From assembly GCA_028583685.1 (NCBI GenBank), contig JAMXIF010000022.1:5446026-5510025 (forward strand): DNA of 64,000 nt. Reading direction: 5' to 3'. Positions 20,691 to 30,605 of the stretch are shown here, in pieces; positions within the stretch are counted from its first letter, which is position 1; every line of letters begins with the position of its first letter. This DNA is from Petaurus breviceps papuanus (taxonomy: Eukaryota; Chordata; Mammalia; Diprotodontia; Petauridae). The notes beneath the pieces are model-generated. The model worked only from the letters and a program-made list of their open reading frames with translations, was not told where the DNA came from and did no database searches. A program made the translations under genes and the position numbers.

Positions 20691-22450
20691 CAATCAAACA
20701 ATCAATAAACATTTGCTAAGCACCAACTGTGTGCCAGGCACTTAGGGATACACAAAAGAGGCCTTGTCCTGAAGGAGCTTACAATTTAACGGGGGAAACA
20801 ACATGCACACAAATCTATACATATACATACAAACAAATACATATATTTATCTACACAAAGCAAGCTATATATAGGATCAATAGGAAATTGTTGTTATTCA
20901 TCTTTCATTCTTGAAGAGGACCAATGAAATCAGGAGGGTGATATCTTGACTTGCAAGTGAATTGGATTTAAGTGAGGCAGGGCTATGCAAAGTCATCAGC
21001 TTCACTCTCTCCTTCAGAGTTATTTGGAGTCCAGTGGCAAGACATAGGTCAGGACACCTGCCAGTGGTCCAGGAGGTGGTGGGAGCCTTTTTAAGGTAAG
21101 GTATTTCCCAGGTCTCAGTTTGTCTGAGGCAACACTCATTCAGTAGTTAAAGGCTAGGTAAGAATTGAGGTAAAAGATGGCCTAGTTTGCCTTCTCAAAA
21201 GAATAGAAAATGAAGTAGGAAATAATTAACAAAGAGAAGGGGCAGAAATTAAGAGGGACCAGGAAAGGTTTCTAGTAAAAGATGGGATTTTAGTTAGCAT
21301 CTAAAAGAAAGCAAGGAAGTCAGTAGTCAGAGTGGAGGAGGGAGAGCATTCCAGGCATGAGGGACAGCTAGATAAAATACCCAGAACCAAGAAATGCAGT
21401 GTCTTGTTTGTAGAACAGCTAGGAGAGTGACTGGATTGAAGAATATGGAAAATTAGGAGGTTAGGTTATGAAGGGCTTTGAATGTCTGACAGATGATTTT
21501 GTATTTGATCCTGGTGACAATAGGGAACATGTGATCAGACCTGAACTTTAGGAAAATCACTTTGATGGATGAATGGAGGATAGATTAGAGTGGGGAGAGA
21601 CTTGAGGCAGGCAGACCCACTAGCAGGCTATTGCAATAGTCCAGGCATGAGGTGATGGGGCCTACACTAGAGTTACGGTAGTATCAGAGGAGCGAAGGGA
21701 GCATATTTAGGAGGCTTTACAAAAGTGAAATCTATAGCCTTTGGCAACAGCTTGGGTTTGAGAGGTGAGAGATAGTGAAAAGTCCAGCATGCTTTGTAGG
21801 TTGTGAGCTAAGAAGTAGGATGATGGTGCTCTGTATAGTAATCAGGAAGGTGGAGGGGGAAAGGGCTTAGAGGGAAAGATAAGGAGTTCTGTTTTGGCCA
21901 GGTTTAGTTTAAGATGTCTACTGGACATCCAACTCAAGATGTCCAAAAGGCAGTTGGAGATGTGAGATTGGAGGTCAGTAGAGAGTTGAGACTGGATGGG
22001 TAGATTTGAGAATGATGAGCATAGAGATGGTGATTAAGTCTATGGGAGTTGATAAGAACACCAAGTAAAGTAGTATAGAGGGAGAAGAGAAGAGGGCCCA
22101 GGATGGAACCCTAAGGGACAACTATGGTTAGAAAGCTATGGGGATCCAGCAAAAAAGGAGAACCAGTACCTACTAACAGCAGGCACTGTGCTAAGAGCTA
22201 GAGAGCAGAGATTTTCCAATAGGAGGCTCAATAGTGTCAAAGGTTACAGAGAGATCAATAAGGATGAAGAATGAGAAAGTGCCACTGGATTTGGCAATTA
22301 TGAGATCACTGGTGACTTTGGAGAGAGCAACTTCAGTTGAATGATAAGCTTAGAAGTCAAATTTCAGAGGGTTTAAGAGAGAGAGAAAAGTGGAAGCGCC
22401 AATTATAGACAACTTTCTCTGGGATTAAGCTATAAAGAAGGAAAGATATA
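20690..22450 (-). mobile_element. L2 LINE antisense, longest copy, with a nested SINE-like insert
   Basis: Runs from the L2 3' end (CATTTGCTAAGCACCAAC) back through the reverse transcriptase. The minus-strand YADD catalytic box is at 22,012-22,023 but reads YAHH, both Asp codons changed to His. An insertion at 20,889-21,215 is flanked by TAGGAAAT. Non-functional. Confidence 0.9.
20889..21215 (+). mobile_element. Short dispersed element (AGGACCAATG family) inserted in L2
   Basis: Flanked by TAGGAAAT at 20,881-20,888 and 21,216-21,223. Contains GAAGAGGACCAATGAAATCA, GACTTGCAAGTGAATTGG and CTTCAGAGTTATTTGGAGTC, with an A-rich right end. A longer relative begins at 58,758. No protein seen; probably a non-autonomous retroelement. 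Confidence 0.75.
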
Positions 22451-22459
22451 GGATCATAG

Positions 22460-22575
22460 GAGTGCTAGGACAAAGATGACAGTTTCATGATATAGTAGAA
22501 AAAGTTCTGGATCTGAAGTCAGAAAAACCAGATCCTAATCCCTGCTCTGATACTTACCAGCTGTATGAACTAACA
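22460..22575 (+). mobile_element. SINE head fragment
   Basis: ATATAGTAGAAAAAGTTCTGG, GAAGTCAGAAAAACCAG and GATACTTACCAGCTGT. Confidence 0.65.
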
Positions 22576-22934
22576 AGTTCAAAGACCCATAACCATCTTG
22601 GAGTTTTGCCTTTGAGATCCAAAACTACGCATGTAGGACTCTTGGAGGGGGGGAGGCACATTTCTTCCCTCTAGAGACCTTCAATTTCCTCACTTCAGCT
22701 TATGGATCTCCTGCAGGTGAATACCTTGGGTCATATTCATCCTCAGGATGCTGGTGGGGAGTGCTAGAGAGCAGGGTTTGAAGGAATTTGCCTTTTCTGC
22801 CACCATTCATGAAGGGAAAAGGTTGAACAAGTGATTGGTTGCCTCTTCTTTCAGTGGGACTACACCAGGAGTGTTCTAGTACATGGTTAACAACCAACTG
22901 GGGCAGAAGATATGTGCAGGACATACTTTTAGGC

Positions 22935-23100
22935 TTAATATGCATTATTAATATCTTCTCTATCACTTTCTTAAGCCCAGAAATCAATAACAACAGCAAA
23001 AGTTGTCCCGATTTGTAGTATTTGCTGATTTCTGACATGCAAATGTTCTTGCTGAAAATTCAACAATATGCTCTCCCAAGCCAGTAGGAACTAGTTTCAA
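22935..23100. repeat. Unassigned dispersed repeat, copy 2
   Basis: TTAATATCTTCTCTATCACT, AGAAATCAATAACAACAGC and GTATTTGCTGATTTCTGACA parallel 6,575-6,725 with the same order and spacing. Confidence 0.5.
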
Positions 23101-24979
23101 AATACCCCCTAGACAGGACCCATAGTTAGACTGTCCTTTGTGTGGTGACCTTCCCTGAAAACAAATGTGAGTTTTTGAGATGTGAAGTAATATGATCAAA
23201 GTAGTCCTTTAGTATTGCCAACAACTGAGTTCTGGCTAGATTGGAGGGGGAGACATGCTGATCCTCTGTGATCACCATCTCCTTTTCTGGTTATTTACTA
23301 ACCATTCATTTAATAGTACATTCTGAATTTTTGCCAGTAATGAAGAGAAGTTTTCTGGCCCACAGTTTTCACACTCTATTCTCTTCTTTTTTTTCTGAAA
23401 AAAAAAAAAAAAACACAGGGGCAATAGTTGCTTTTTTATAGCACTGAAACACCCCTCTCATTCTCTAAAAACTCATCTGCTCAGAAATCATTCCCACCAA
23501 TTATTCTAGTCCTTCGTATAGCATCTCTCTTCTTTTGCCTACTGCAGAGTGGAAAGGCTTTGGTTACAGGAAAGAGGAGCAATAGAGGAGGCATGGAATA
23601 GGAAGTGATGAGATTCAATAGCAGGAGAAGGATGTTGTGGTCAAAATCAGAGAGAGAGCATGCACCACCGTATTGCAGTGGCAGGCTTTTCCTTGCTGGG
23701 GCCGGCTGTTGAGTCTATTCCTATTGTTCTCATGATGAGCTAGCTATATCAAGGTCTAGTAGAAAGTCCCTGCCAGTGATCCTGAATCTATGCCAATTCT
23801 ATCAGAGGTCTGGAATTCCTGAATATTCAACTCAAAACTAATACTATTCAATGAACATCAATTGCAAATTGTATTGCACATTTCTCTGTCTGCTGTCAGG
23901 AGTTACTACTTTGGGGATTCTAGACAAACTAAACCGTTTATTTTTTTAACTCCTGGTTTCAAAATAGTATATATTCCATTTGGTAACTGCCTGGCCCTAG
24001 GAGTGGCAGGGGTGGGGACCGGAGCAACCTCTCAATAGATTTTGCAAAATTATTTACTGTTTATTGCCTTTACTCTATGCCAAGAGTAAAATAACTATAT
24101 TCAGTTCTGTCTGATTCTGTGGGGAGTGACTTCATTGTGCCAAATTCACATGGCTAAGGCTGTACTGAGCAATATAGCAAATTCAAGGAAGAGGTGGGTT
24201 TTTGCATATGGTTGGGGTTTCACAGATGATTCTGGTTTGATAATTCCATTGAAATGAATACCCTCTATTTAGTGAGTATAAAGGGACACTTAGAGAATGA
24301 CAGCACTAGGGGATAAAGTTTACCCACTTTCTTAGAAACATGGTACTTTCCTAGCACTTTTGGTAGCAAAATGAAGTAAGTACCTAACTATCATATCTCT
24401 GGGATGTGTTGGGGAGAGGGTCTCCCCAAACCACATCATTTTTTTGACTCAACAGGATCAGGTTATTGGCTAGTAATGCCACCTGGTGGTTAAATAGGGT
24501 TAATCAGGGCCTAGTGATTTAAACTTAATAAGAGCATTTTGTACTCCCTATCTCCCTACGTAAGTATGAGTGTCAACAGTTTATTAGACTTATGTATTCT
24601 GTGCATCCCAGTTTAATAATTATTCATCTTGGAAATAAAAAAGGAAGCAAAATATAAGTGTTGTAGGCCTATGTTCTTTCTATCATCTGTTATCATTGTC
24701 CTATACCCTGAGTAGCAGACATATACCTTCTTTGATACTCTTCCTCAAAATAGCTTTTAAAAAAATCCTTTTCTTGTACTTAGCATGCCTTACTAGTCTC
24801 AGCTCATTATGAGCTTTAGCACCCCTCATGTTATTTTTATAGTAAGATGCAATGCATTTGTATTCATCCTGTTATTTCCCCTTACTTCCATATTTTTTCT
24901 TGATCCCTACCCTCCCAGCTGCTAGTGCCTTCCCTTCAAACTACTGAATCTATTTTGTTAAGACCTATATGTGTACATA
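23101..24979. other. Mostly unassigned stretch
   Basis: Holds an A16 run (23,398-23,413) preceded by a T-rich arm and otherwise no recognised element or coding signal. CCACCTGGTGG at 24,479-24,489 is noted among rejected items. Confidence 0.4.
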
Positions 24980-25232
24980 ATAATAGCAAGCATTTATGTA
25001 ATACTTTAAGGTTTGTAAAGCACTACATACATACACACATATATTCACACTCATACACATATATATTTTTACATATATACATGCATGTTTTATATATGTG
25101 ATATATATGCATATATATATATAAATCTTACTTGTTCCTCACAACAACCTTATGAGGTAAATGCAATTATCTTCATTTTATTAATGAGGAAACTGAGGCA
25201 GAGTTTAAGTGACTTACCCAAGGTATCACAGC
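24980..25232 (-). mobile_element. CORE-SINE antisense, left part, split by a MITE
   Basis: AATAGCAAGCATTTATGTAA, an internal TA/CA-rich expansion (25,015-25,120), CAACCTTATGAGGTAAATGC, GAGGAAACTGAGGCAG and AAGGTATCACAGC, stopping at the TA target. Resumes at 25,643. Confidence 0.85.
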
Positions 25233-25234
25233 TA

Positions 25235-25640
25235 CCATGTTTCCCCGATAATAAGACACTGTCTTATTTTTTTTTTTGGAAAGAAAAACACCAGAGGGCT
25301 TATTTTCAGGGGAGGGCTTATGTTGTCCTGCCTCAGCTCTCCTCCGCGGCACTGCTCTCAATGGCACCAGCAAGCAAATCACTGGGGAAGAACAGGATGA
25401 CATGCTCACTGCTGCAGCTCTGATTGGATGCAGCTCGGAGCGCGGCGTGTTTCACCTGGGGGGGGGGGGACGGTGCATACAGAGGGTACCGTAATGTAGC
25501 GTGTAGCGCAGGGGATCACCTTCACTACAGTAGCAATCCCAATAGGGCTTATTTTCGGGGGAGGGCGTATTTTCGAGGAATCCTACACAGTAAGGGGAGG
25601 GCTTATTTTTGGGATAGGTCTTATTATCGGGGAAACACGG
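25235..25640. mobile_element. Tc1/mariner-type MITE, 406 bases, TA target duplication
   Basis: Starts CCATGTTTCCCCGATAATA and ends with its inverse TATTATCGGGGAAACACGG. A TA lies on each side (25,233-25,234 and 25,641-25,642), and both flanks belong to one interrupted SINE. Sub-terminal copies of GGGCTTATTTTC face inward at both ends. The middle (25,325-25,500) is far richer in CpG than its surroundings and carries a G12 run. It encodes no transposase, so an unseen autonomous relative must have moved it. The superfamily is assigned from the TA target and terminal repeats. Confidence 0.85.
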
Positions 25641-25642
25641 TA

Positions 25643-25720
25643 ATAAGTGTCAGAGTCTGTATTCAGATTCCTGTCTTCCTGACTCCAAATCCAGCTGTGA
25701 ACCACCTAGCTGCCTATAAA
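25643..25720 (-). mobile_element. CORE-SINE antisense, right part
   Basis: ATAAGTGTCAGAGTCTGTAT, TCTTCCTGACTCCAAATCC and ACCACCTAGCTGCCTA complete the SINE interrupted at 25,234. Confidence 0.85.
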
Positions 25721-25724
25721 AGTT

Positions 25725-26364
25725 CAAGTTGATAGCTGTATTTCCTTTGCCTCCACTTCAGTCTTTTAGATAACTTCCTCTTTTCCTACTTTTTGTGTCA
25801 TTAGAATTTCATTCTTGAAAGCATCTCATCCATCTTGGGCTAACATCCCCTACTGAATTTTACACCAAGGGCCTTTATCTATCCTCTCTTTGAAACTTTT
25901 AAAATTTGTCCTCCTTAAATATGAAGTGTGTGTTAAGACTATGCTTGGCTTTCTTCTCCTTATCTAACCAGAAGGGTCATTTCTTCTCAAGTCTTATAAC
26001 AAAAGATTTGGTAAAAAACAAACATACAACTAAGAAGTTACTCATTACTTCTTTCCTTTTATGAAAGATACCATCATCAATAAATCAATCCTAGAAATGA
26101 TTAAAACTGCTTTTTTTGGGGGGGGGGTATAGAGAGAACTTGGGTATGTGTGGATGAAAGAATTCTCCCTTCAGTGTTGCATCATTTCTCTGTAAAAGAT
26201 TTGTGGTCTATTTCCTAACCTATTCTTCTATTCCTATACTATCTCTATTGATCCTCACTCAAATGCTTTCCACCACACTTATCCCCTTGGTTCCTGTGTT
26301 TTCTCTCATGCATGTATCTTAACATATGATACTACTCTACCTGTCTTGTTATTTAAAATATAAG
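25725..26364. other. Unassigned AT-rich stretch
   Basis: No repeat or gene recognised. Contains a T7G9 homopolymer pair near 26,112. Confidence 0.4.
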
Positions 26365-26700
26365 GACTAGATATAGAGCCAAGATGGTAGAATAGCAGGA
26401 AGAAATATGCCTGAGCTCTTAGCCACAACTCCTCATCAGCTCTAGAAAATACACCAGACCAAGTATGTAATATCTTGACTGTGGAAAGTCCATTTTCTGG
26501 AGCTCTAGTCTCTCGCTTGGGATCAGAAAATGAAATTAAAAAGCAGAAGAAATCAGCCAAGAAATGAAGGTCATTTTTACTGCTCCTAGCCATGTGCTTC
26601 TCATTGTACATCAATATTATTGCTCCTACAGTTGGGAGGGAGGTAATGGATGAAATCCTCTCCCTTCCCTCTTCTCCCACTCTGGCCTGTAAATATGAGG
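26365..26700 (+). mobile_element. LINE-1 5' UTR fragment (second subtype)
   Basis: GAGCCAAGATGGTAGAATAG, CAGGAAGAAATATGCCTGAG and AGCTCTAGAAAATACACCAG resemble the start of a marsupial LINE-1 5' UTR, different from the subtype at 7,748. Confidence 0.6.
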
Positions 26701-27129
26701 TAGGGAAAGCAGGCCAATTGGCCTTTCAGTGAACTATTCTCTGAACCCCTTGAAGTTCCTGTGGGAATCACCTGATCAACTCATCCTTACACTTCAGCAC
26801 TTCAGGAATCTGTGATTTCAGATTCATGTTCTCCATATTGGTCTTAAAGGGTTATTATGGCTGAAAAATTGTAACCATGCAGTCAACTTGGTGATGATTC
26901 TCTCCAAACTTAGGTTGTCAGTCTGTACTAAGTTTATTCTAAAATACTGATAGGACCTTGTAGAGCTTGGACTTCATTCAAAGGCCTCTGTGAACTCAGG
27001 GTGATCTCCACACCTCACTCTAGTGAAGTACTGTTAGTGTTTGTGGGAGCAAAGAAGATGATTGTAAGGGGAGGGAAATCTGCTCATTTAGCCCCTTAGC
27101 CAAAGTGTATGTAAAAAAGAAGGGACCAT

Positions 27130-27370
27130 GGCATAAAAAGCTGTCCACTTCTTTTTTTTCCCCCAAACACCCAAATTTTATAGCAGTACTTTTTTGTAGT
27201 AGCAAAGACATAAAGATAGATTTAAATAGGTTGTTTGGGGGTTGGTTAAACAAATTATGGCACACAAATAGAATAGAACATTCTTGTGCCAAAAGAAATG
27301 ACATATGGAGGGATAGGAAACAAGAGATATGCACATACATGAAAACAAAGATCAGGAGTAGAATAGGTTT
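27130..27370 (+). mobile_element. LINE-1 3' UTR, sense, left part
   Basis: CAAATTTTATAGCAGTAC, TTAAACAAATTATGGCACAC and ATAGAATAGAACATTCTTG follow the LINE-1 3' UTR. Interrupted by the A-tailed element at 27,440 and resuming at 27,863. Confidence 0.7.
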
Positions 27371-27439
27371 GGGAAAATATATGTCTCTATATGTATGTAT
27401 ATATGTATATGTGTATGTATATATCTATAGTTATTGAGA

Positions 27440-27862
27440 AACATATCTAAACTTTATTGTAGCCTTCTGGGGGGTGGGGGAGGGTATGTATATATTTATA
27501 GCTATAGAGAAACATATCTAAACTTTATTGTGGCCTGGGGGGGGGGGAGGGAAAAAATAACAAAGTAAAAAAAGTGCACAGCAGAGAACAAAAAAGAAAA
27601 CTTATAAGGAAGCAAAGAAAAGATGAACAATTCTCAACACAATGAGTATTTTTTATCATATAGGCTTTCTTGAAATGAAAATTTATTGTTACACATTTTC
27701 AATCCTTTCATGTTCTGCTATGCACACAACATGCCTTTTTTTCTTTCTAACTTTGTATTTAAATTCCAATATTTAAGTTTATGACAGTTTTTTGTTTCTT
27801 TTCTCTATTCTATATTTGTGTTCTGGCGTTTGAGTCTAAAATAAAATTTTGAAAAAAAAAAG
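27440..27862 (+). mobile_element. A-tailed retroelement 3' end, copy 2, with a 72-base internal duplication
   Basis: AAACATATCTAAACTTTATTG occurs twice, at about 27,441 and 27,509, defining a tandem duplication with a G-rich linker. The rest matches 16,500-16,875 and ends AAAATTTTGAAAAAAAAAAG, an A tail. Confidence 0.7.
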
Positions 27863-28165
27863 ACTTATGAACTAATGAAAAGTGAAGCATGCAGAACCAA
27901 GGAAACAATATAAACAATGGATATAACAATGGGAAGAACAACAGCGAAATCAAAACTGAAAGCTATTCATCTAAATACATATGAGAATGCACCTTTCGCC
28001 CTTTTTCATGGAAGAGGGAACTATGGATGTAGAACATTACATATGTTAAGAGCTAGATAACTTGTGAGTTAGTTTGGGGAACTTTTACAATTTTCTTCTT
28101 TTTTTAAAAACATATTTCCATATTAGTCATGTTGTAAAAGAAGAAACAGACCAAGAGGAAAAAAA
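27863..28165 (+). mobile_element. LINE-1 3' UTR, sense, right part
   Basis: GACTTATGAACTAATGAAAAG, GCAGAACCAAGGAAACAATA and ATTTCCATATTAGTCATG are LINE-1 3' UTR landmarks. Confidence 0.7.
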
Positions 28166-28199
28166 ACCCACAAAAAAAAATTTAAAAAGGGAAAATAGT

Positions 28200-28395
28200 A
28201 TGCTTCAATTTGCATTCAGGCTCCATTAATTCTTTCTCGGGATGTGAATAGCAGTTTTCATTACAAGTCCTTTGAAATTGTCTTGGAACATTGTATTGCT
28301 GAGAAGAGCTAAGTCATTCATTGTTGAACATCTTACAATGTTGCTTTTACTGTATAAGAAATTCTCCTGGTTCTGCTCACTTTGCTTTGCATCAA
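28200..28395 (-). mobile_element. LINE-1 3' UTR, antisense
   Basis: CTTCAATTTGCATTCAGGC, AGTCCTTTGAAATTGTCTTG and CTGAGAAGAGCTAAGTCA are the reverse of the LINE-1 3' UTR. The piece points against its neighbour at 27,863-28,165. Confidence 0.75.
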
Positions 28396-28489
28396 AACTG
28401 TCCCATTTCAATAGGCCAAGTGTTTATCCCTTTTCTCTTGGATTCTCCTTTCACTTCAGAGATAAGGAAACTGAGATGTCAGTTTAATT

Positions 28490-28605
28490 CATGTATTAAG
28501 CACGTTACGTGCCAAGACCTGTTTTAGGCACTGGGAACACAGAGATAAAAAAATACCTCTTGCCCTCACAAAGTTTCTAACTACTGGATTATAAAGTGAG
28601 CTCCC
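28490..28605 (-). mobile_element. L2 3' end fragment, antisense
   Basis: TATTAAGCACGTTACGTGCC, TTTAGGCACTGGGAACACAG and CTCTTGCCCTCACAAAG. A reversed SINE head follows to 28,685. Confidence 0.75.
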
Positions 28606-28828
28606 CCAAATCTCACAGAAATTAGGGGCAGATCTATGTCTTTGATTTATGATTCAGAGTGCTCACTTCTATACCATCCTTAGGGACATTATCTTCTTAT
28701 CTGTCAATAGCAAAACCCTGCTAAGAAAACGTTAATTCACCTTTTATTGATTATCTTTCCCAAAGCAGATTTTCCTAATCTATCTGTTCAAATTTTCCAA
28801 TACAAAAGAGGGATTTGAACTGGCTGAC

Positions 28829-29148
28829 ACATTATGTTCTAAGGTATTTCCTACCTTTGACATTCTATATTCTAAGATTTCTTCCAGTTTTGACATTTTG
28901 TGTTTTAAGACTCTTTTAACCTTTTCTAAGGTCCCTTCCATTCTAGGTTCTAAGGTCTCTTAGTTCCACCTCTGGCATTTTGTGTTCTAAGGTCTCTTCC
29001 TGCTCATCCATTCTATGTTCTAAAGGCCCTTCCAATTTTGACATTCTTTTTATTCCAAGTTCTTTTCTATCTCTGGCATTCTATATCATAAAGTCTTTTC
29101 CATTTCTGACATCTTATGTTCTAAGGTCCATTCAGCTTCTGAATTCTA
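28829..29148 (+). repeat. Tandem array of about 30-base units, left block
   Basis: About ten degenerate copies of a unit close to TTCTAAGGTCTCTTCC followed by a TTTGACATTCTATG-like half. The unit matches the tail of local MIR-type SINEs (CTTCCAGCTCTGTCATT at 7,650). The array is cut by a SINE and continues at 29,383. Confidence 0.85.
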
Positions 29149-29382
29149 GGGTGCTAGATGGCACAGTGGATAGAACCTTGGACTTGGAGTCAGGAAGACC
29201 TGAATTCAGAATTGGCTTGAGATGTTTCTAGCTGTGCAATCTTGAGCAAATTTCCTTAATCTCTGCTTGCTTCGATTTTCTCAACTATAAAGTGGGATTA
29301 ATCATAGCACCTACCTCTTAGGGTTGTTGTGAAGATCAAATGAGATACTATTTGTAAAGTGCCTTCTTCACAAATGTTAAAT
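29149..29382 (+). mobile_element. CORE-SINE inserted into the tandem array
   Basis: GTGCTAGATGGCACAGTGGA, GTCAGGAAGACCTGAATTCA and GGGTTGTTGTGAAGATCAAA, near full length. Array units continue on both sides, so the array is older. Confidence 0.9.
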
Positions 29383-29710
29383 TTCCTTCCTTTCCCTTTC
29401 TTTCTCCTTTCCATTTCTAACATTGTATCCCTTCCAAATTTGACATTTTAGGTTCTGAAGACCTTACTGTTTCAGACATTCTGTGCTTTTTCTTCCAGTT
29501 TTAACTTTTTTTCTGGTTCTAAGATCCATTCCACTTCTCACATTCTAAGATTCTAAGGTTCTTTCCAATTTTGATGTTCTAGGTTCTTAAGGTACTTACT
29601 GTCAGTGGCATTTTAGGTTCTGGGGTCCTGGACTTCCAGACTTGGCATATTTTGTTCCAAGCTCCGTCTACCTCTGACATTCTTCGTTCTAAGGTTCCTC
29701 CTGTTAGGCA
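29383..29710 (+). repeat. Tandem array of about 30-base units, right block
   Basis: Further copies such as GGTTCTAAGATCCATTCCAC and TTCTAAGGTTCTTTCCAATT, more degenerate than the left block. The array ends about 220 bases before the CpG island. Confidence 0.85.
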
Positions 29711-30023
29711 ATTCCAAAATTTTATGAACTGTGCTTAACGTGGAAGTCTTTACTCTTTGTACCTAGGCATAGCTAGAGTTTTCCTAGATTCAATTTTCTG
29801 CCCAAACTAAACTAGACCCACCTCCCCTTGGGGTCTACCTCCTCAACTTCCCTCTCCCCCACCCCACCAAGTCCTGGTTCCTCCCATACGTTTCCTCCCC
29901 TCCCCCTAACCACGGCCATTCCCAAATCCTGGAACCGGAGATCCCAATCCGGGATTACTACTGGGAGGGAGGAGAAGGGAACGGGGAACGGGAAACAGGT
30001 GGGGGGGGGGGGGGGGGAATATC

Positions 30024-30053
30024 GGGCATGCGCGAGCCGCTCAGCGCATGCCC
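30024..30053. promoter_or_regulatory. Paired NRF1-like sites in perfect inverted repeat
   Basis: GGGCATGCGC (30,024-30,033) and its exact inverse GCGCATGCCC (30,044-30,053), separated by 10 bases. Each holds the GCATGCGC core bound by NRF1. The arrangement can also form a small hairpin. Confidence 0.6.
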
Positions 30054-30054
30054 T

Positions 30055-30530
30055 GTGAGCCCCCGGCTGGTTTTGGTCTTGAGTCGGAAGCCTGGGAGCC
30101 CCTGACCCGGGCGAACGGCAGCGAGTGTGAGTGTGCCCCCGGGCGTGCGGGGAGGGCCCAGGCTGAGGGCGCTGGAGCCGGCGGGCTGGGGGCGGGGGAG
30201 GTGGGAGACGCCGGCGGGCGGGCCCCGCGAGGCCAGCCCGAGGCTACCTCGGGGTGGGGGTTGGGGCGGGGGCGGGGGCCGGCGCGAGCCCAGCCCGCCG
30301 AGCCCAGCGGAGCCTGTGCCGGGAGCTCGCACCGGGACCGAGCGGGGCGGGGCGGGGGCGCTCCTGCCTTCCGCCTTTCTCCTTGCCCGGGAGGGACGGG
30401 CCGAGGCCGGGCGGGCTTAATGCCGTGTGCGGGAGGACCGACTCCCGGAGCCGCCGCCTCCTGCTCTTCCTCCTCCTCCTCCTCAGCTGAGCGGCGGGAG
30501 CCGGGAGCACCGGCGGCCGCGTGTGCCACG
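30055..30530 (+). other. Candidate first exon, probably 5' untranslated
   Basis: The right edge is a consensus donor, GCCACG|GTGAGA, at 30,530/30,531. A second donor-like site, CGAGT|GTGAGT, lies at 30,126/30,127, so the true exon may be shorter. The start is assumed to fall after the NRF1-like pair. A CCT run (30,471-30,485) sits near the end. Open frames here are long only because stop codons are AT-rich, so they are not treated as protein. Confidence 0.4.
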
Positions 30531-30605
30531 GTGAGAGGTGGGGAGGAGGGCCGCCCGCCGCCGGTCTTTGGTGCCCCACATCTCCGCCTGCCATTCCCAC
30601 CGCGC

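Larger units (their letters stand above)
29930..30600 (+). promoter_or_regulatory. CpG island promoter
   Basis: An abrupt change from AT-rich DNA to about 600 bases dense in CpG and GC, the only such island in the window. It contains a G17 run (30,001-30,017), mirrored NRF1-like sites (30,024-30,053), GC boxes at 30,264-30,279 and 30,343-30,359, and a splice donor at its right end. No TATA box is seen, so it is probably a broadly expressed CpG promoter. The plus direction is favoured by the donor; bidirectional activity is possible. The gene cannot be named, because no coding exon is in view. Confidence 0.85.

Noticed and set aside
24479-24489. CCACCTGGTGG as a CTCF site
   Set aside because: The core differs from the CTCF consensus at a key base and lacks the trailing GC; a lone 11-base match is weak evidence.
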